Positions 1-5,014 of a stretch of DNA of 25,303 nucleotides are shown here, in pieces (the stretch's first letter is position 1; each line of letters opens with the position of its first letter). The notes under the pieces were generated by a model. That model saw only the letters and a list, made by a program, of their open reading frames with translations. It did not search any database and had not been told where the DNA came from. Both the position numbers and the translations under genes were made by a program. This DNA is from a virus, in the IMG/VR virus record IMGVR_UViG_3300013132_000234, positions 1 through 25,303 of that record, one strand, 5' to 3'.

Positions 1-27
1 TATATTTAGGTTATAAGATTTAAAAAC
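1..27 (+). promoter_or_regulatory. Host-type promoter -7 element and shared leader (5' part cut off)
   Basis: The window opens on TATATTTA (1-8), which matches the -7 element of Bacteroidota housekeeping promoters, followed by the leader GGTTATAAGATTTAAAAAC. The same element and leader recur at 1647, 1973 and 2183. The -33 element would lie before base 1, so it cannot be checked. Confidence 0.6.
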
Positions 28-36
28 AAAAATAAT

Positions 37-189
37 ATGTTTGTTCACGTACTACATTTTGATGGTTCTCAAGAATGGATGAATGAAAAAATCGTTCAAA
101 ACATTACCAAAAACCAAGACGCTACCTTTACAATTCACCATTTCAATAGTCAAGAAGTAACCGTCCTTGACATTAAATTCGAACGATAA
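37..189 (+). CDS. Small hypothetical protein (50 aa)
   Basis: A 50-residue reading frame starts at the first ATG after the shared leader, about ten A/T-rich bases downstream. It begins MFVHVLHFDGSQEWMNEKIV and ends VTVLDIKFER. It has the look of a small soluble alpha/beta protein: no signal peptide, membrane segment or cysteine. I do not recognise a family. The position directly behind a promoter and leader identical to those of three other small genes suggests early expression from host RNA polymerase. A longer frame on the opposite strand covers the same DNA but has no promoter and a low-complexity translation, so I prefer this one. Confidence 0.6.
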   Translation: MFVHVLHFDGSQEWMNEKIVQNITKNQDATFTIHHFNSQEVTVLDIKFER

Positions 190-344
190 AATAAAAATGG
201 AGTAAGATAAAGATATGGGGTGAGATGGGATGGGGGGGGAGATATGAATAATATGAATAACAATAATCACCAATAATAATAATAATCCCAGCTATATAGG
301 GTGATGGTATAAGGACGATGATATAAAAACGTATCAATACATTC

Positions 345-437
345 TTCTAACATCCCTTCTAACGCTCTCTTCTAACATCCCTTCTAACGTTCTCTTAACG
401 TTCTTTTGACATTCCTCCTAACATCCCTTCTGTTATC
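345..437. repeat. Degenerate tandem repeat, 25-bp unit
   Basis: Two adjacent 25-bp units (345-369 and 370-394) differ at one base. Each is built of two half-units, TTCTAACATCCC and TTCTAACGYTCTC. Shorter degenerate copies continue to about 437, including TCCTAACATCCC at 416-427. The array is pyrimidine-rich on the + strand and lies in gene-free DNA. There are no unique spacers, so it is not a CRISPR array. Confidence 0.75.
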
Positions 438-615
438 TTTTTTGATATAAAAGGATGTGGTAATGGGTGATCAACTGATAGTGAAGGGTGGGGTAGGGGG
501 AATGGGAATGTTAGGGTATGTGATCAATGGGTAGGGTATGGAGTGGTGGAGAGTTACGGAATCGTGCGCTTTTCCCCACACCCCTCCAACTTTCCTAACA
601 TAAAAAATATATATT

Positions 616-648
616 CCCCCGCAAGGAACGGCGATACTTGCGAGGGGG
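616..648. other. Strong GC-rich hairpin
   Basis: CCCCCGCAAG (616-625) pairs with CTTGCG-A-GGGGG (637-648) around an 11-base loop, with one bulged A. On the + strand no T-run follows. On the - strand the stem is followed by an A/T stretch ending in six T, so it could terminate - strand transcription, but no - strand gene is visible. The function is undetermined. Confidence 0.55.
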
Positions 649-736
649 TTAGGGGGATTGATAAAAAAGAGTAAAAAAAATATAAAAAAAATTAGGGAGA
701 AAAGTGGTAAAAAAAATGAAACTTCTTTAAAAAAAC

Positions 737-767
737 TTGGCGATTTTGAGGAAAGGACATATATTTA
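737..767 (+). promoter_or_regulatory. Host-type promoter ahead of a gene-free segment
   Basis: TTG (737-739), a 20-base spacer, then TATATTTA (760-767). The geometry equals that of the other host-type promoters in the window, but no reading frame follows within 440 bases. This suggests that the product is an RNA. Confidence 0.6.
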
Positions 768-773
768 TACCCG

Positions 774-900
774 TAATAAAACGTTATTAATCAATTGAAT
801 TTCCATAAAACACCACAGCCAGACCCACCAAAGTGTGTATAAGAATGTCGACAGAGCATCGGTTAAGTTAATTGGAAATCCATAAATTAATAATATTTTT
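774..900 (+). ncRNA. Candidate structured non-coding RNA
   Basis: The segment follows a host-type promoter (737-767) and has no open frame of useful length. Its ends can pair: TTATTAAT (784-791) with ATTAATAA (886-893), and ATTTCC (799-804) with GGAAAT (874-879), separated by an asymmetric internal loop. This closes a core of about 70 bases that holds further short complementary stretches. The outer stem is followed directly by TATTTTTT, so the 3' end resembles an intrinsic terminator. I do not recognise a known RNA family. The evidence is a promoter plus a plausible fold, with no covariation data. Confidence 0.35.
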
Positions 901-1075
901 TGCAGTTTTTTTGAAAACATTACTTTTCTAAATGGATATTTTCTACTCAGAATTTTAATGAAATATTATGAAGTTTAATGAAAGCATTAAATTAACATAA
1001 ATTAAGATTCCTAGTTTAAATTAAATACAGAGTGTAAATATAATAAAATTCACTTATGTATCAAAATTCAAAGTC

Positions 1076-1112
1076 ACCCTCATTTTATTCAAAAAATGAA
1101 TAAATTGGGGGT
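1076..1112 (+). other. Long stem-loop in gene-free DNA
   Basis: ACCCTCATTTTATTCA (1076-1091) pairs with TGAATAAATTGGGGGT (1097-1112) around an A5 loop. There are 15 pairs, one of them G-T, and a single T-T mismatch. No T-run follows, so it is not a typical intrinsic terminator. It lies 36 bases before the promoter at 1148 and might be an RNA structure, a binding site or an end-protecting element. Confidence 0.6.
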
Positions 1113-1147
1113 ATTGGTATCTTCACTTTAATGAGTTAATTTAAACA

Positions 1148-1179
1148 TTTGATTAATTATAAAATTTTTATTATATTTA
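1148..1179 (+). promoter_or_regulatory. Host-type promoter
   Basis: TTTG (1148-1151), a 20-base spacer and TATATTTA (1172-1179) match the Bacteroidota vegetative promoter layout. It lies 34 bases before the ATG at 1214, with an A-rich leader between. Confidence 0.65.
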
Positions 1180-1213
1180 AAATAAAAAAATAAAAAATAA
1201 TTAATTAATTACC

Positions 1214-1396
1214 ATGAAGACATTTAAAATCCAATCAATCATCCCAGCCACATATTATGAGACTTTTGTTGTAGAAGCAAATAGTGTTGAAGAGGCATTT
1301 GAAAAACTCAAAGCAAATGAAGATTGTCAGCTGATTGAAAGCAAAACAACTTTGACACGTGAAGATGTAGAATATAGTTTTCCTGAAGAAATTTGA
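1214..1396 (+). CDS. Small acidic protein, DpnD/PcfM-like in shape (60 aa)
   Basis: This 60-residue protein begins MKTFKIQSIIPATYYETFVV, followed by VEANSVEEAFEKLKAN and an acidic tail. A beta strand, a second strand and then an EA-rich helix recall small proteins of the DpnD/PcfM type, whose function is poorly defined. The resemblance is by eye only and could reflect convergence of short proteins. It has its own host-type promoter at 1148-1179 and an A-rich leader without a Shine-Dalgarno sequence, as expected for Bacteroidota translation. No membrane segment or cysteine cluster is present beyond the single Cys. Expression is likely early. Confidence 0.7.
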   Translation: MKTFKIQSIIPATYYETFVVEANSVEEAFEKLKANEDCQLIESKTTLTREDVEYSFPEEI

Positions 1397-1441
1397 TAAT
1401 AATTAACAAATAAATTAACTTAAAATTTTATAAATTAAAAA

Positions 1442-1451
1442 ATATTTATTA
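1442..1451 (+). promoter_or_regulatory. Late-type promoter element ATATTTATTA
   Basis: ATATTTATTA lies 15 bases before the ATG at 1467, and no TTTG sits 19-20 bases upstream, unlike the host-type promoters. The same 10-mer or its ATATTTATAA variant precedes seven other genes here. In such AT-rich DNA a single copy could be chance. Confidence 0.35.
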
Positions 1452-1466
1452 ATAAACCAAATTAAA

Positions 1467-1616
1467 ATGAATAAACAAGAAGATTGGAAAGAGCAGGGGT
1501 TTGGAAGTGAGGCTGAATATAAAAAGTTCTTGAGACTTAAGAAAGATGAATTGGTAAATACAATTCTAAACAACCCCAAACTGCTGAATGTATTTAAAAG
1601 ATTAAATGATAGATAA
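1467..1616 (+). CDS. Small hypothetical protein (49 aa)
   Basis: A 49-residue frame starts MNKQEDWKEQGFGSEAEYKK and ends FKRLNDR. It is highly charged and should be mostly helical, with no membrane segment. The N-terminal stretch of acidic and aromatic residues (WKEQGFGSEAEYKKF) reads like a small protein-protein interaction helix, but I do not recognise a family. It stands alone behind a late-type element (1442-1451), and the next gene has its own host promoter, which overlaps the bases just after this stop codon. The start is chosen because it follows an A-rich leader and there is no upstream in-frame alternative close by. Confidence 0.55.
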   Translation: MNKQEDWKEQGFGSEAEYKKFLRLKKDELVNTILNNPKLLNVFKRLNDR

Positions 1617-1623
1617 TTAGAAT

Positions 1624-1654
1624 TTTGTTTCACAATAGATAAATCGTATATTTA
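1624..1654 (+). promoter_or_regulatory. Host-type promoter with shared leader
   Basis: TTTG (1624-1627), a 19-base spacer and TATATTTA (1647-1654), followed by CGTATAAGATTTAAAAACA. The leader is almost the same as those at 1, 1981 and 2191. Confidence 0.7.
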
Positions 1655-1680
1655 CGTATAAGATTTAAAAACAGATAAAG

Positions 1681-1944
1681 ATGACAATTAACAAAAATTC
1701 CCAGTTTTGGATGGAAGTTAAGAATGGAAAAACGATTTTGGTGAATAATAATGAAGTACCAGCTTGTTATTGGAATTTGATTGTGTTGAGGGGGCAGTTG
1801 AAAATGTATAGTGTTGGTTTGAAACCAAACCGCCATTGGAAAATTACAGATGTGAAGAAGTATTTTGGATTTAAGGGTAATAATGATCAGTTATTGGGGT
1901 TGGTTGAAGGGTTGATTAGTGGATTTAAGGGGCAAGTGGATTGA
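1681..1944 (+). CDS. Hypothetical protein (87 aa)
   Basis: This 87-residue basic protein begins MTINKNSQFWMEVKNGKTIL. A short beta-rich first half contains two tryptophans and one cysteine (VPACYWNLIVLRGQLK). The second half has KITDVKKYFGFKGNNDQLLG followed by a helix (LVEGLISGFKGQV). No enzyme motif, signal or membrane segment is visible and I cannot assign a family. It has a clear host-type promoter (1624-1654) and the shared leader, and starts at the first ATG 26 bases after the -7 element. It is a member of the set of early, singly transcribed small genes. Confidence 0.75.
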   Translation: MTINKNSQFWMEVKNGKTILVNNNEVPACYWNLIVLRGQLKMYSVGLKPNRHWKITDVKKYFGFKGNNDQLLGLVEGLISGFKGQVD

Positions 1945-1948
1945 GGGG

Positions 1949-1980
1949 TTTGGTTTAGCTTAAATTTGATCGTATATTTA
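1949..1980 (+). promoter_or_regulatory. Host-type promoter with shared leader
   Basis: TTTG (1949-1952), a 20-base spacer and TATATTTA (1973-1980), followed by the leader GGTTATAAGATTTAAAAATA. The ATG is 26 bases after the -7 element. Confidence 0.7.
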
Positions 1981-2006
1981 GGTTATAAGATTTAAAAATA
2001 AAAAAT

Positions 2007-2150
2007 ATGAACGAATTCATCAAAACCATTTTGTCAGCTGTAGCTGGGGCTGTAGTAGTGATTGCTTTGGCTTATGTGGTTTTAGAAATTACGTCAGCCC
2101 AGAATCGTGCTTTGGTTGAGCAAATTGAGACTGAAGTAGCTTCAAATTAA
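2007..2150 (+). CDS. Small single-pass membrane protein (47 aa)
   Basis: A 47-residue protein begins MNEFIKTILSAVAGAVVVIA. Residues of about 7-28 form one hydrophobic, alanine- and valine-rich segment, followed by a short polar tail with several acidic residues (QIETEVASN). There is no lipobox, and no cleavage site stands out, so a membrane anchor fits better than a secreted protein. It has its own host-type promoter (1949-1980) and shared leader. Small early phage membrane proteins can act in superinfection exclusion or modulate host membrane processes, but nothing in the sequence specifies this; the role is unknown. Confidence 0.65.
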   Translation: MNEFIKTILSAVAGAVVVIALAYVVLEITSAQNRALVEQIETEVASN

Positions 2151-2159
2151 TTTGGATGC

Positions 2160-2190
2160 TTGGTTTAATTTAAATTCGTTCGTATATTTA
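2160..2190 (+). promoter_or_regulatory. Host-type promoter with shared leader
   Basis: TTG (2160-2162), a 20-base spacer and TATATTTA (2183-2190), then GGTTATAAGATTTAAAAACA. It drives the AT-hook gene at 2231. Confidence 0.7.
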
Positions 2191-2230
2191 GGTTATAAGA
2201 TTTAAAAACAAAATAAAAAAACAAAACAAC

Positions 2231-2533
2231 ATGTCTAAGCAAACACAAACCCAAACCGCAATGCAAGTTCAAGTTAATGTTGAAAAGCGTAAGCCAGGAC
2301 GCCCAAAAGGGAGTGGAATTGATTTGAATTCAGCTCGTCAAAAACGATTGGCCGAAATTGCAAACCGCTTAGCTAATGGTGAAGTGATTAAGCGTGGACG
2401 ACCAGTAGGAACTACAAATCCCGATTCTAAGCGCCAACAGCGAATTGCTGAATTGAATGCTAAGAAGGCTATTGGATTGGGTAAGCCGGGACGTCCGAAA
2501 GTTGTAAAAACTGAAGATGTTGTAAAAGCTTAA
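2231..2533 (+). CDS. AT-hook DNA-binding protein with internal repeats (100 aa)
   Basis: This basic 100-residue protein has three AT-hook cores: KPGRPKG (21-27), KRGRPVG (54-60) and KPGRPK (85-90). AT-hooks insert an R-G-R-P or G-R-P core into the minor groove of AT-rich DNA. The hooks are spaced by repeated helical linkers, NSARQKRLAEIANRLANG and DSKRQQRIAELNAKKA, so the protein is about two tandem units of 31-33 residues plus a third hook. The N-terminus is Gln/Thr-rich. It has its own host-type promoter (2160-2190) and is followed by a terminator-like hairpin, so it is probably monocistronic and early. It could bind or bend phage or host DNA, as a nucleoid-like protein or a transcription modulator; which one is inference. 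Confidence 0.85.
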   Translation: MSKQTQTQTAMQVQVNVEKRKPGRPKGSGIDLNSARQKRLAEIANRLANGEVIKRGRPVGTTNPDSKRQQRIAELNAKKAIGLGKPGRPKVVKTEDVVKA

Positions 2534-2550
2534 AAGAAAAATTTTAAGGT

Positions 2551-2588
2551 AGTGGAGGGTGGGATTCGTAAGGATCCCGCCTTCTGTT
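2551..2588 (+). terminator. Intrinsic terminator-like hairpin after the AT-hook gene
   Basis: AGGGTGGGAT (2556-2565) pairs with ATCCCGCCTT (2574-2583) around an 8-base loop. Flanking bases 2551-2555 and 2584-2588 can extend the stem to 15 pairs with several G-T pairs. The 3' side is T-rich (CTTCTGTTTG) but not a pure T-run, so termination strength is uncertain. Confidence 0.5.
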
Positions 2589-2589
2589 T

Positions 2590-2607
2590 GCCGTACGTAC
2601 GTACGGC
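2590..2607. repeat. Perfect 18-bp palindrome
   Basis: GCCGTACGTACGTACGGC reads the same on both strands and contains three GTAC tetramers. It may be a dimeric protein binding site, or a cruciform/hairpin with a 7-bp stem and 4-base loop. It follows immediately after the terminator-like hairpin. Confidence 0.8.
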
Positions 2608-2850
2608 GGTCATGGTAAGTAGTCGCCACATATCTCCCACACGCGTTGTTATCCATCGATGCGGGTATGGTATGTTAGAACAGCATGGGGTTTTTGATGG
2701 GGATATAAAATCCTTCCCACCGACAAAATATATACCTATATCCCACCCCCCCACAACTTATCCACAATTTCCATTTTGCCAAAGGAATTCAAAATCCAAA
2801 AATCCACAAAAAAAGAAGGCTAAAATCCTTTTATATCGAAAAAAATATAT
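2608..2850. other. Gene-free, relatively GC-rich segment, origin-like
   Basis: I see no supported gene here. The DNA changes from mixed, G-rich sequence (2608-2705) through a C7 tract (about 2745-2751) to an A-rich stretch (2767-2850). It carries a consensus DnaA box at 2758-2766 next to AT-rich DNA. A long frame starting at a GTG at 2552 crosses the hairpin and palindrome and has no protein-like character. Confidence 0.45.
2758..2766 (+). promoter_or_regulatory. Consensus DnaA box
   Basis: TTATCCACA matches the bacterial DnaA-box consensus exactly. Only one perfect copy was seen nearby; TTATCCATC at about 2649 is a weak partial match. A single 9-mer can be chance, but it lies in gene-free DNA beside a palindrome and an AT-rich tract. 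Confidence 0.35.
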
Positions 2851-2853
2851 ACT

Positions 2854-2863
2854 ATATTTATAA
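2854..2863 (+). promoter_or_regulatory. Late-type promoter element ATATTTATAA
   Basis: ATATTTATAA lies 28 bases before the 22-codon frame at 2892 and 118 bases before the ADP-ribosyltransferase. It has no TTTG at the -33 position. It is probably the late promoter for this pair. Confidence 0.5.
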
Positions 2864-2891
2864 ACACATAAACTTCAACCTTTAATGATCT

Positions 2892-2960
2892 ATGGACGAA
2901 GAAGAAATTACACACCAAGAATGGGACGACAACGATTGGCACCCCCACGATAATTTTTAA
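2892..2960 (+). CDS. Possible 22-codon leader peptide, in frame with the next gene
   Basis: ATG 2892 opens a 22-residue acidic frame (MDEEEITHQEWDDNDWHPHD, then NF) ending in TAA at 2958. Eight codons later, in the same frame, lies the TTG start of the ADP-ribosyltransferase. It may be a leader peptide for translational coupling, the N-terminal end of a protein made by stop readthrough, a small protein in its own right, or simply chance. Its ATG is the first after the late-type element at 2854. Confidence 0.35.
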   Translation: MDEEEITHQEWDDNDWHPHDNF

Positions 2961-2981
2961 TTAACCTCAATATACCCAGAG

Positions 2982-4094
2982 TTGAAACCTACTAAAATAC
3001 TTCTTAAAGAAATAGAGTACGGAAAAAATCTATTTGCAGATGACACCCCTACCCTACAAAAGCCACATTCTGTCCCTTCTAGTTTTACAGATAATATTAC
3101 CGATTTTATAGGTGGGGAAAAAAACCTAGAACCCAATACCGAGGATGAAAACCTTCTCCTAACATCCCTAAAAGTATTTACAAACATAGAGGGTGTGTAT
3201 AGTGATGTCCCCCAAACACTAGCCAATAGTGCCAAATCACTCTTATCCTTAAAGTCTAAATTTCCCAGAATCCTAGATCCACAATCCACTACTGGTCAGT
3301 CTATCACTTCTATTAATTCTACTCCTATGGTTTATAGGGGGGCTACCATACCACTTTCCACTTTTAACAAATTAAATTGGGATGATTCCCAAATCATAAA
3401 TTTTGATATGTTATATGTTGAGAACCCTGGTTTAGAAGTTTCCCCACGCAGTGAAAGAGGTATCCATTCGTTCACTACTTCTCTTAATGTAGCCCAGATT
3501 TTCGCGTATAAAAACGCACCACGCATTAAGGACACCACCCCCGATAGAGTCGGAGTTATAGTGGCAGTTCCACTGGATGATCCGCATTTATTGTTTAATC
3601 CTGACTTTGTTGATTTAGTATCTGAATTTAAGGAAAGGGAAGTTTTATTTGTAGGTAATACTTTTAAACCTGCTTATTTTATAATAAATGACACCACTGC
3701 TTATAGATTAAGGATTGGTCAATATAAATCCGAACCTTTGGATGGTGGGATGGATAGTCTTTTAGAGTTAGAATCTTTTCCTCCTCTACCTCGTTTTTTA
3801 TCCAATCTTTCAAATTTTATTGGAGAAAAGTTATTTAAGGTGTTATTAAATAGAGGGAATATTGAGAAACTTATTGGTGAACTTGAAAGAGTTTTCTTCA
3901 AACATGTTTCTTATGATGAGGAAAAAATTAAGATCATTAACGCTATTACCAACGATTTAAGGAACAAGGTAAATACCGGAAAAGTTACTACCTTAGGGCA
4001 ATATTTTAGGGAGATGAGCAAAACGCAGTACGATATACGTTATAATTTGATGGCTAACAAATTAGATAAGGTAAAAGATCCTAAGGATATTTAG
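2982..4094 (+). CDS. Mono-ADP-ribosyltransferase, R-S-E class (Alt/Mod-like)
   Basis: This 370-residue protein carries the three marks of R-S-E ADP-ribosyltransferases, which move ADP-ribose from NAD+ to arginine or other side chains: VYRG with Arg119, the S-T-S-like SFTTS at 163-167, and the E-x-E strand KEREVLF with Glu218 and Glu220. T4 Alt, ModA and ModB use this fold to modify host RNA polymerase and translation factors. Residues 1-100 are an unassigned N-terminal region, and about 255-370 form a helical tail. No ATG is available: the frame opens at TTG 2982, with an in-frame stop at 2958. A late-type element lies upstream at 2854, which suggests late synthesis and possibly packaging in the virion, as for T4 Alt. 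The target is unknown. Confidence 0.8.
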   Translation: MKPTKILLKEIEYGKNLFADDTPTLQKPHSVPSSFTDNITDFIGGEKNLEPNTEDENLLLTSLKVFTNIEGVYSDVPQTLANSAKSLLSLKSKFPRILDPQSTTGQSITSINSTPMVYRGATIPLSTFNKLNWDDSQIINFDMLYVENPGLEVSPRSERGIHSFTTSLNVAQIFAYKNAPRIKDTTPDRVGVIVAVPLDDPHLLFNPDFVDLVSEFKEREVLFVGNTFKPAYFIINDTTAYRLRIGQYKSEPLDGGMDSLLELESFPPLPRFLSNLSNFIGEKLFKVLLNRGNIEKLIGELERVFFKHVSYDEEKIKIINAITNDLRNKVNTGKVTTLGQYFREMSKTQYDIRYNLMANKLDKVKDPKDI

Positions 4095-4180
4095 GTGACA
4101 CTTTTGAGTCTGAATATTTCTTGGTGGGTGATTCTATTATTTCAAAGTTTAAGGTGGGGCCTTATGGTTCTGAAAGTTAA
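4085..4180 (+). pseudogene. Relic C-terminal fragment of a second ADP-ribosyltransferase
   Basis: Overlapping and following the previous gene in another frame is a 31-codon open stretch with no start codon. It reads GDTFESEYFLVGDSIISKFK, then VGPYGSES and TAA (4178-4180). The E-S-E-Y-F-L-V pattern followed by SKFKV has the layout of the E-x-E catalytic strand and next strand of R-S-E ADP-ribosyltransferases, and lines up with KEREVLFVGNTFKP in the intact gene (218-231). The frame is closed upstream by a TAA at 4082. I infer a decayed second copy or a recombination scar; without more sequence a chance match to so short a motif cannot be excluded. Confidence 0.45.
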
Positions 4181-4230
4181 GATTTAGTATATACGGATAT
4201 TTTGAGGGGGTGTGGGTATTACTTGCATGC

Positions 4231-4240
4231 ATATTTATTA
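4231..4240 (+). promoter_or_regulatory. Late-type promoter element ATATTTATTA
   Basis: ATATTTATTA ends two bases before the ATG at 4243. A TTTTG lies upstream but at 25 bases, too far for the host-type layout. If this is a -10 element, transcription would begin at about the start codon. Confidence 0.5.
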
Positions 4241-4242
4241 AT

Positions 4243-4623
4243 ATGGCAACATATACAAGACAACAATTGAGAGATGGGGTTACGGCTTCTGCTAATTTAA
4301 CAACTGCTACAACTTTTACTTTGGTTAATAATATACCAAATGTTACTTATTTTGTTATAGAAGGAACTTCTTATACTTTAGATAGTATTCCTTATTATAG
4401 ACAAATTTTTAGTTCTGCTTCTGTTACTTCTCTTGTGAATTGTTCTATGGTAACTGAATCAATGCATGCTGGTTTTATTGTAAACTCATCATCTACTGCT
4501 ACTTTTTCATTTACTCCATCTGTTACTATACCTGCTTCTCATATTAGATTTGTGGCTACTAATCCTACTATTTTAAGTGGATCTACTTCTACTATATACG
4601 GCATAGAACTTACTACTTCTTAA
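4243..4623 (+). CDS. Ser/Thr-rich beta-structured protein, probable virion component (126 aa)
   Basis: This 126-residue protein begins MATYTRQQLRDGVTASANLT and is rich in Ser, Thr and beta-branched residues throughout (for example ATTFTLVNNIPNVTYFVIEG), with almost no charged residues after the first ten. Such composition fits a beta-sandwich decoration, tail or fibre protein. I cannot name a family. A frame extension to GTG 4210 would add 11 residues, but ATG 4243 is preferred because a late-type element (4231-4240) sits just before it. It lies between the relic ADP-ribosyltransferase and the next host-type promoter, so it is probably transcribed alone and late. Confidence 0.7.
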   Translation: MATYTRQQLRDGVTASANLTTATTFTLVNNIPNVTYFVIEGTSYTLDSIPYYRQIFSSASVTSLVNCSMVTESMHAGFIVNSSSTATFSFTPSVTIPASHIRFVATNPTILSGSTSTIYGIELTTS

Positions 4624-4641
4624 AAAGACTTTTTTAAAAAA

Positions 4642-4673
4642 TTTGGCTTTACAGGCAAAAGTTCTTATATTTA
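4642..4673 (+). promoter_or_regulatory. Host-type promoter
   Basis: TTTG (4642-4645), a 20-base spacer and TATATTTA (4666-4673). The leader (GGGTGTAAATTAAGAAATAA) differs from the shared one upstream. The gene at 4703 follows 29 bases later. Confidence 0.65.
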
Positions 4674-4702
4674 GGGTGTAAATTAAGAAATAAAAAGAAA
4701 AA

Positions 4703-4954
4703 ATGACTATTTCAGCACTGCCCGAATTGACAAATGAGTTTGCTTCAAAACTTATTGAGAATGAATGTTCATTCAATGAGCTTATTATTACAGCTGCTTT
4801 GATTAAAAAATATCTTAAGGCATCTGTATCAGACCATGTTGAAGCTTCGTTTGATGAAGAACATGCTCTCAATATTATGGTTGACCAATATGGAATTGCT
4901 AATTACGAAGAAGCCGAAAAAGATTTGCTCGAATTTCAAGCACTTTTTAATTAA
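4703..4954 (+). CDS. Small acidic helical protein (83 aa)
   Basis: This 83-residue acidic protein begins MTISALPELTNEFASKLIEN. The sequence suggests three or four helices, with many Glu and Ala residues (SDHVEASFDEEHALNIMVDQ, then NYEEAEKDLLEFQALFN). There is no membrane segment or recognised motif. It has its own host-type promoter at 4642-4673, and the promoter of the next gene begins five bases after its stop codon, so it is an independent, probably early unit. Small acidic helical phage proteins can be inhibitors or adaptors of host enzymes, but nothing here identifies a partner. Confidence 0.75.
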   Translation: MTISALPELTNEFASKLIENECSFNELIITAALIKKYLKASVSDHVEASFDEEHALNIMVDQYGIANYEEAEKDLLEFQALFN

Positions 4955-4958
4955 AAAA

Positions 4959-4990
4959 TTTGACTTCACACTCTAAGTTTATTACATTTA
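4959..4990 (+). promoter_or_regulatory. Host-type promoter
   Basis: TTTG (4959-4962), a 20-base spacer and TACATTTA (4983-4990), a good TAnnTTTA match. The ATG at 5015 follows after an A-rich leader. Confidence 0.65.
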
Positions 4991-5014
4991 AATCAAAAAT
5001 AAAAAAATAAAGTC

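Larger units (their letters stand above)
190..736. other. Gene-free, compositionally uneven DNA
   Basis: No convincing reading frame exists on either strand between 190 and 736. The + strand is purine- and G-rich at about 195-240 (including eight G at 232-239) and at 455-550, pyrimidine-rich across the tandem repeats at 345-437, and C-rich at about 570-600. Such alternating strand bias is unlike the AT-rich coding DNA around it. It also contains a hairpin at 616-648. The role is unknown; a replication or packaging signal or a recombination junction are possibilities. Confidence 0.5.

Noticed and set aside
345-437. CRISPR-like array
   Set aside because: The units are directly adjacent without unique spacers, and no cas gene is present.
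774-900. tRNA-like or hammerhead ribozyme in the candidate RNA
   Set aside because: No T-loop or anticodon arm and no CTGATGA core could be found.
2552-2863. A 103-codon + strand frame starting at GTG across the gene-free DNA
   Set aside because: It runs through the terminator-like hairpin, the palindrome, a C7 tract and the DnaA box, has a rare start, no leader, and an implausible mixture of His, Pro and Lys runs.
4210-4242. Upstream GTG start for the 4243 gene
   Set aside because: It would place the late-type element within the coding sequence and add a short unrelated hydrophobic stretch (WVLLACIFIN).
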